Positions 5,250 through 5,735 of a stretch of DNA of 5,735 nucleotides are shown piece after piece; position 1 is the first letter of the stretch; every line of letters starts with the position of its first letter. The position numbers were made by a program, and so were the translations under genes. The notes under the pieces are model-generated. The model had not been told where the DNA came from, ran no database searches, and saw nothing but the letters and a program-made list of their open reading frames with translations. Location: assembly GCA_007127655.1 (NCBI GenBank), contig SKYX01000135.1, forward strand, positions 1 through 5,735, written 5' to 3'. This DNA comes from Desulfonatronum sp. GTDB lineage: Bacteria > Desulfobacterota > Desulfovibrionia > Desulfovibrionales > Desulfonatronaceae.

Positions 5250-5735
5250 ATGCAAACGGATGTTTTAATCATCGGCGCCGGGGCCGTGGGTACGGGGATT
5301 GCGCGGGATCTCGCTTTGCGGGGCGTTTCCTCGGTGGTGGTGGAACGGGGGGACGTCAATTCCGGGGCCTCCGGAGGCAATCACGGGTTGCTGCACAGCG
5401 GGGGGCGGTACGTGGCCGGGGACGTTCATTCCGCTCGGGAGTGTCGGGAAGAGAACGAGTTGTTGAAGCGCCTGGCCCCGCAGTGCATTGAGGAATGTGG
5501 AGGACTTTACGTGGCCGTGGCCGGGGACGACGAGCAATACATCGCGGATTTTCCGGGATGGTGCCAGGCCGCGGGGATTCAGGCGCAAAGCGTCGCTTTG
5601 GCCGATGCCCGGAGCATGGAGCCCGCTCTGAGCGAAAACCTCATCGCCGCCTACGCCCTGCCCGACGCCTCTCTGGACCCGTTCCGCCTTTCCCTGGAAA
5701 ATCTGGCCCATGCCAAGGCCCTGATCGGAAGCACC
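5250..5735 (+). CDS. glpA: Anaerobic glycerol-3-phosphate dehydrogenase subunit A, FAD-dependent (partial, 3' end beyond window)
   Basis: The first 162 codons of an FAD-dependent DAO-fold oxidoreductase; the frame is open to the window edge. The N-terminus has the dinucleotide-binding motif GAGAVG at 9-14 with the acidic E32 ending the second strand (VVVERGD), then SGASGGNHGLLHSGGRY at 38-54, closely matching the flavin-contacting segment of E. coli GlpA (ATGRNHGLLHSGARY). Later pieces SARECREENELLKR and LPDASLDPFRLSLEN also match GlpA. GlpA oxidises sn-glycerol-3-phosphate to dihydroxyacetone phosphate; in E. coli electrons pass through GlpB and GlpC to menaquinone. The ATG at 5250 begins the FAD motif at the expected distance, although no good ribosome binding site precedes it. 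The neighbouring divergent selenoprotein has GlpC-like architecture. A related FAD dehydrogenase of another 2-hydroxy substrate cannot be excluded without the C-terminus. Confidence 0.88.
   Translation, partial: MQTDVLIIGAGAVGTGIARDLALRGVSSVVVERGDVNSGASGGNHGLLHSGGRYVAGDVHSARECREENELLKRLAPQCIEECGGLYVAVAGDDEQYIADFPGWCQAAGIQAQSVALADARSMEPALSENLIAAYALPDASLDPFRLSLENLAHAKALIGST

Noticed and set aside
5265..5711. Minus-strand ORF over the start of glpA
   Set aside because: The plus strand here encodes a clear FAD-binding GlpA N-terminus; the antisense product is low-complexity and unrecognised.
1..5735. CRISPR array, tRNA or rRNA genes
   Set aside because: No regularly spaced repeats, no tRNA-like cloverleaf and no rRNA segments were recognised; this was judged by eye only.

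Overview
The window looks like chromosomal DNA of an anaerobic, GC-rich proteobacterium, most likely a sulfate reducer of the Desulfovibrio type. That placement is an inference from gene content: a heterodisulfide-reductase/DsrK-like CCG-domain iron-sulfur protein, a histidine kinase with a periplasmic haem-motif sensor, and an anaerobic-type glycerol-3-phosphate dehydrogenase. No rRNA or other taxonomic marker is present.

Layout. Positions 1-33 hold the last codons of an upstream gene, probably the HipB antitoxin, overlapping a full-length HipA-family kinase toxin (20-1339, + strand). Positions 1340-1661 separate two convergent genes and hold a 45-codon ORF with a strong ribosome binding site, a nested inverted repeat, and sequence resembling an insertion-sequence end. 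A membrane-bound sensor histidine kinase with a CxxCH motif follows on the minus strand (3359 down to 1662). A 331-base gap (3360-3690) contains a perfect 10-bp inverted repeat. Then comes the main find: one long minus-strand gene (5007 down to 3691) that appears as two ORFs because an in-frame TGA lies at 4270-4272. A divergent intergenic region (5008-5249) separates it from the start of a GlpA-like FAD dehydrogenase (5250 to the window end, + strand).

The split gene is best read as a 438-residue selenoprotein. Both halves are in the same frame. The N-terminal half has two 4Fe-4S ferredoxin-type motifs and the C-terminal half has a complete CCG motif. The TGA falls where relatives, as I recall them, carry the Cys of an 'ECGH' motif. 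Directly downstream the mRNA can fold into a 7-bp hairpin with a GGGUC loop at the distance expected of a bacterial SECIS element.

How the genes may work together: GlpA-type dehydrogenases hand electrons to a GlpC-type protein with two 4Fe-4S clusters and CCG domains. The selenoprotein has this architecture and is divergently arranged with glpA, so it could be the electron acceptor or could couple the enzyme to thiol/disulfide chemistry. This is inference. The kinase is transcribed in the same direction as the selenoprotein but is too far away to assume an operon, and no response regulator is visible.
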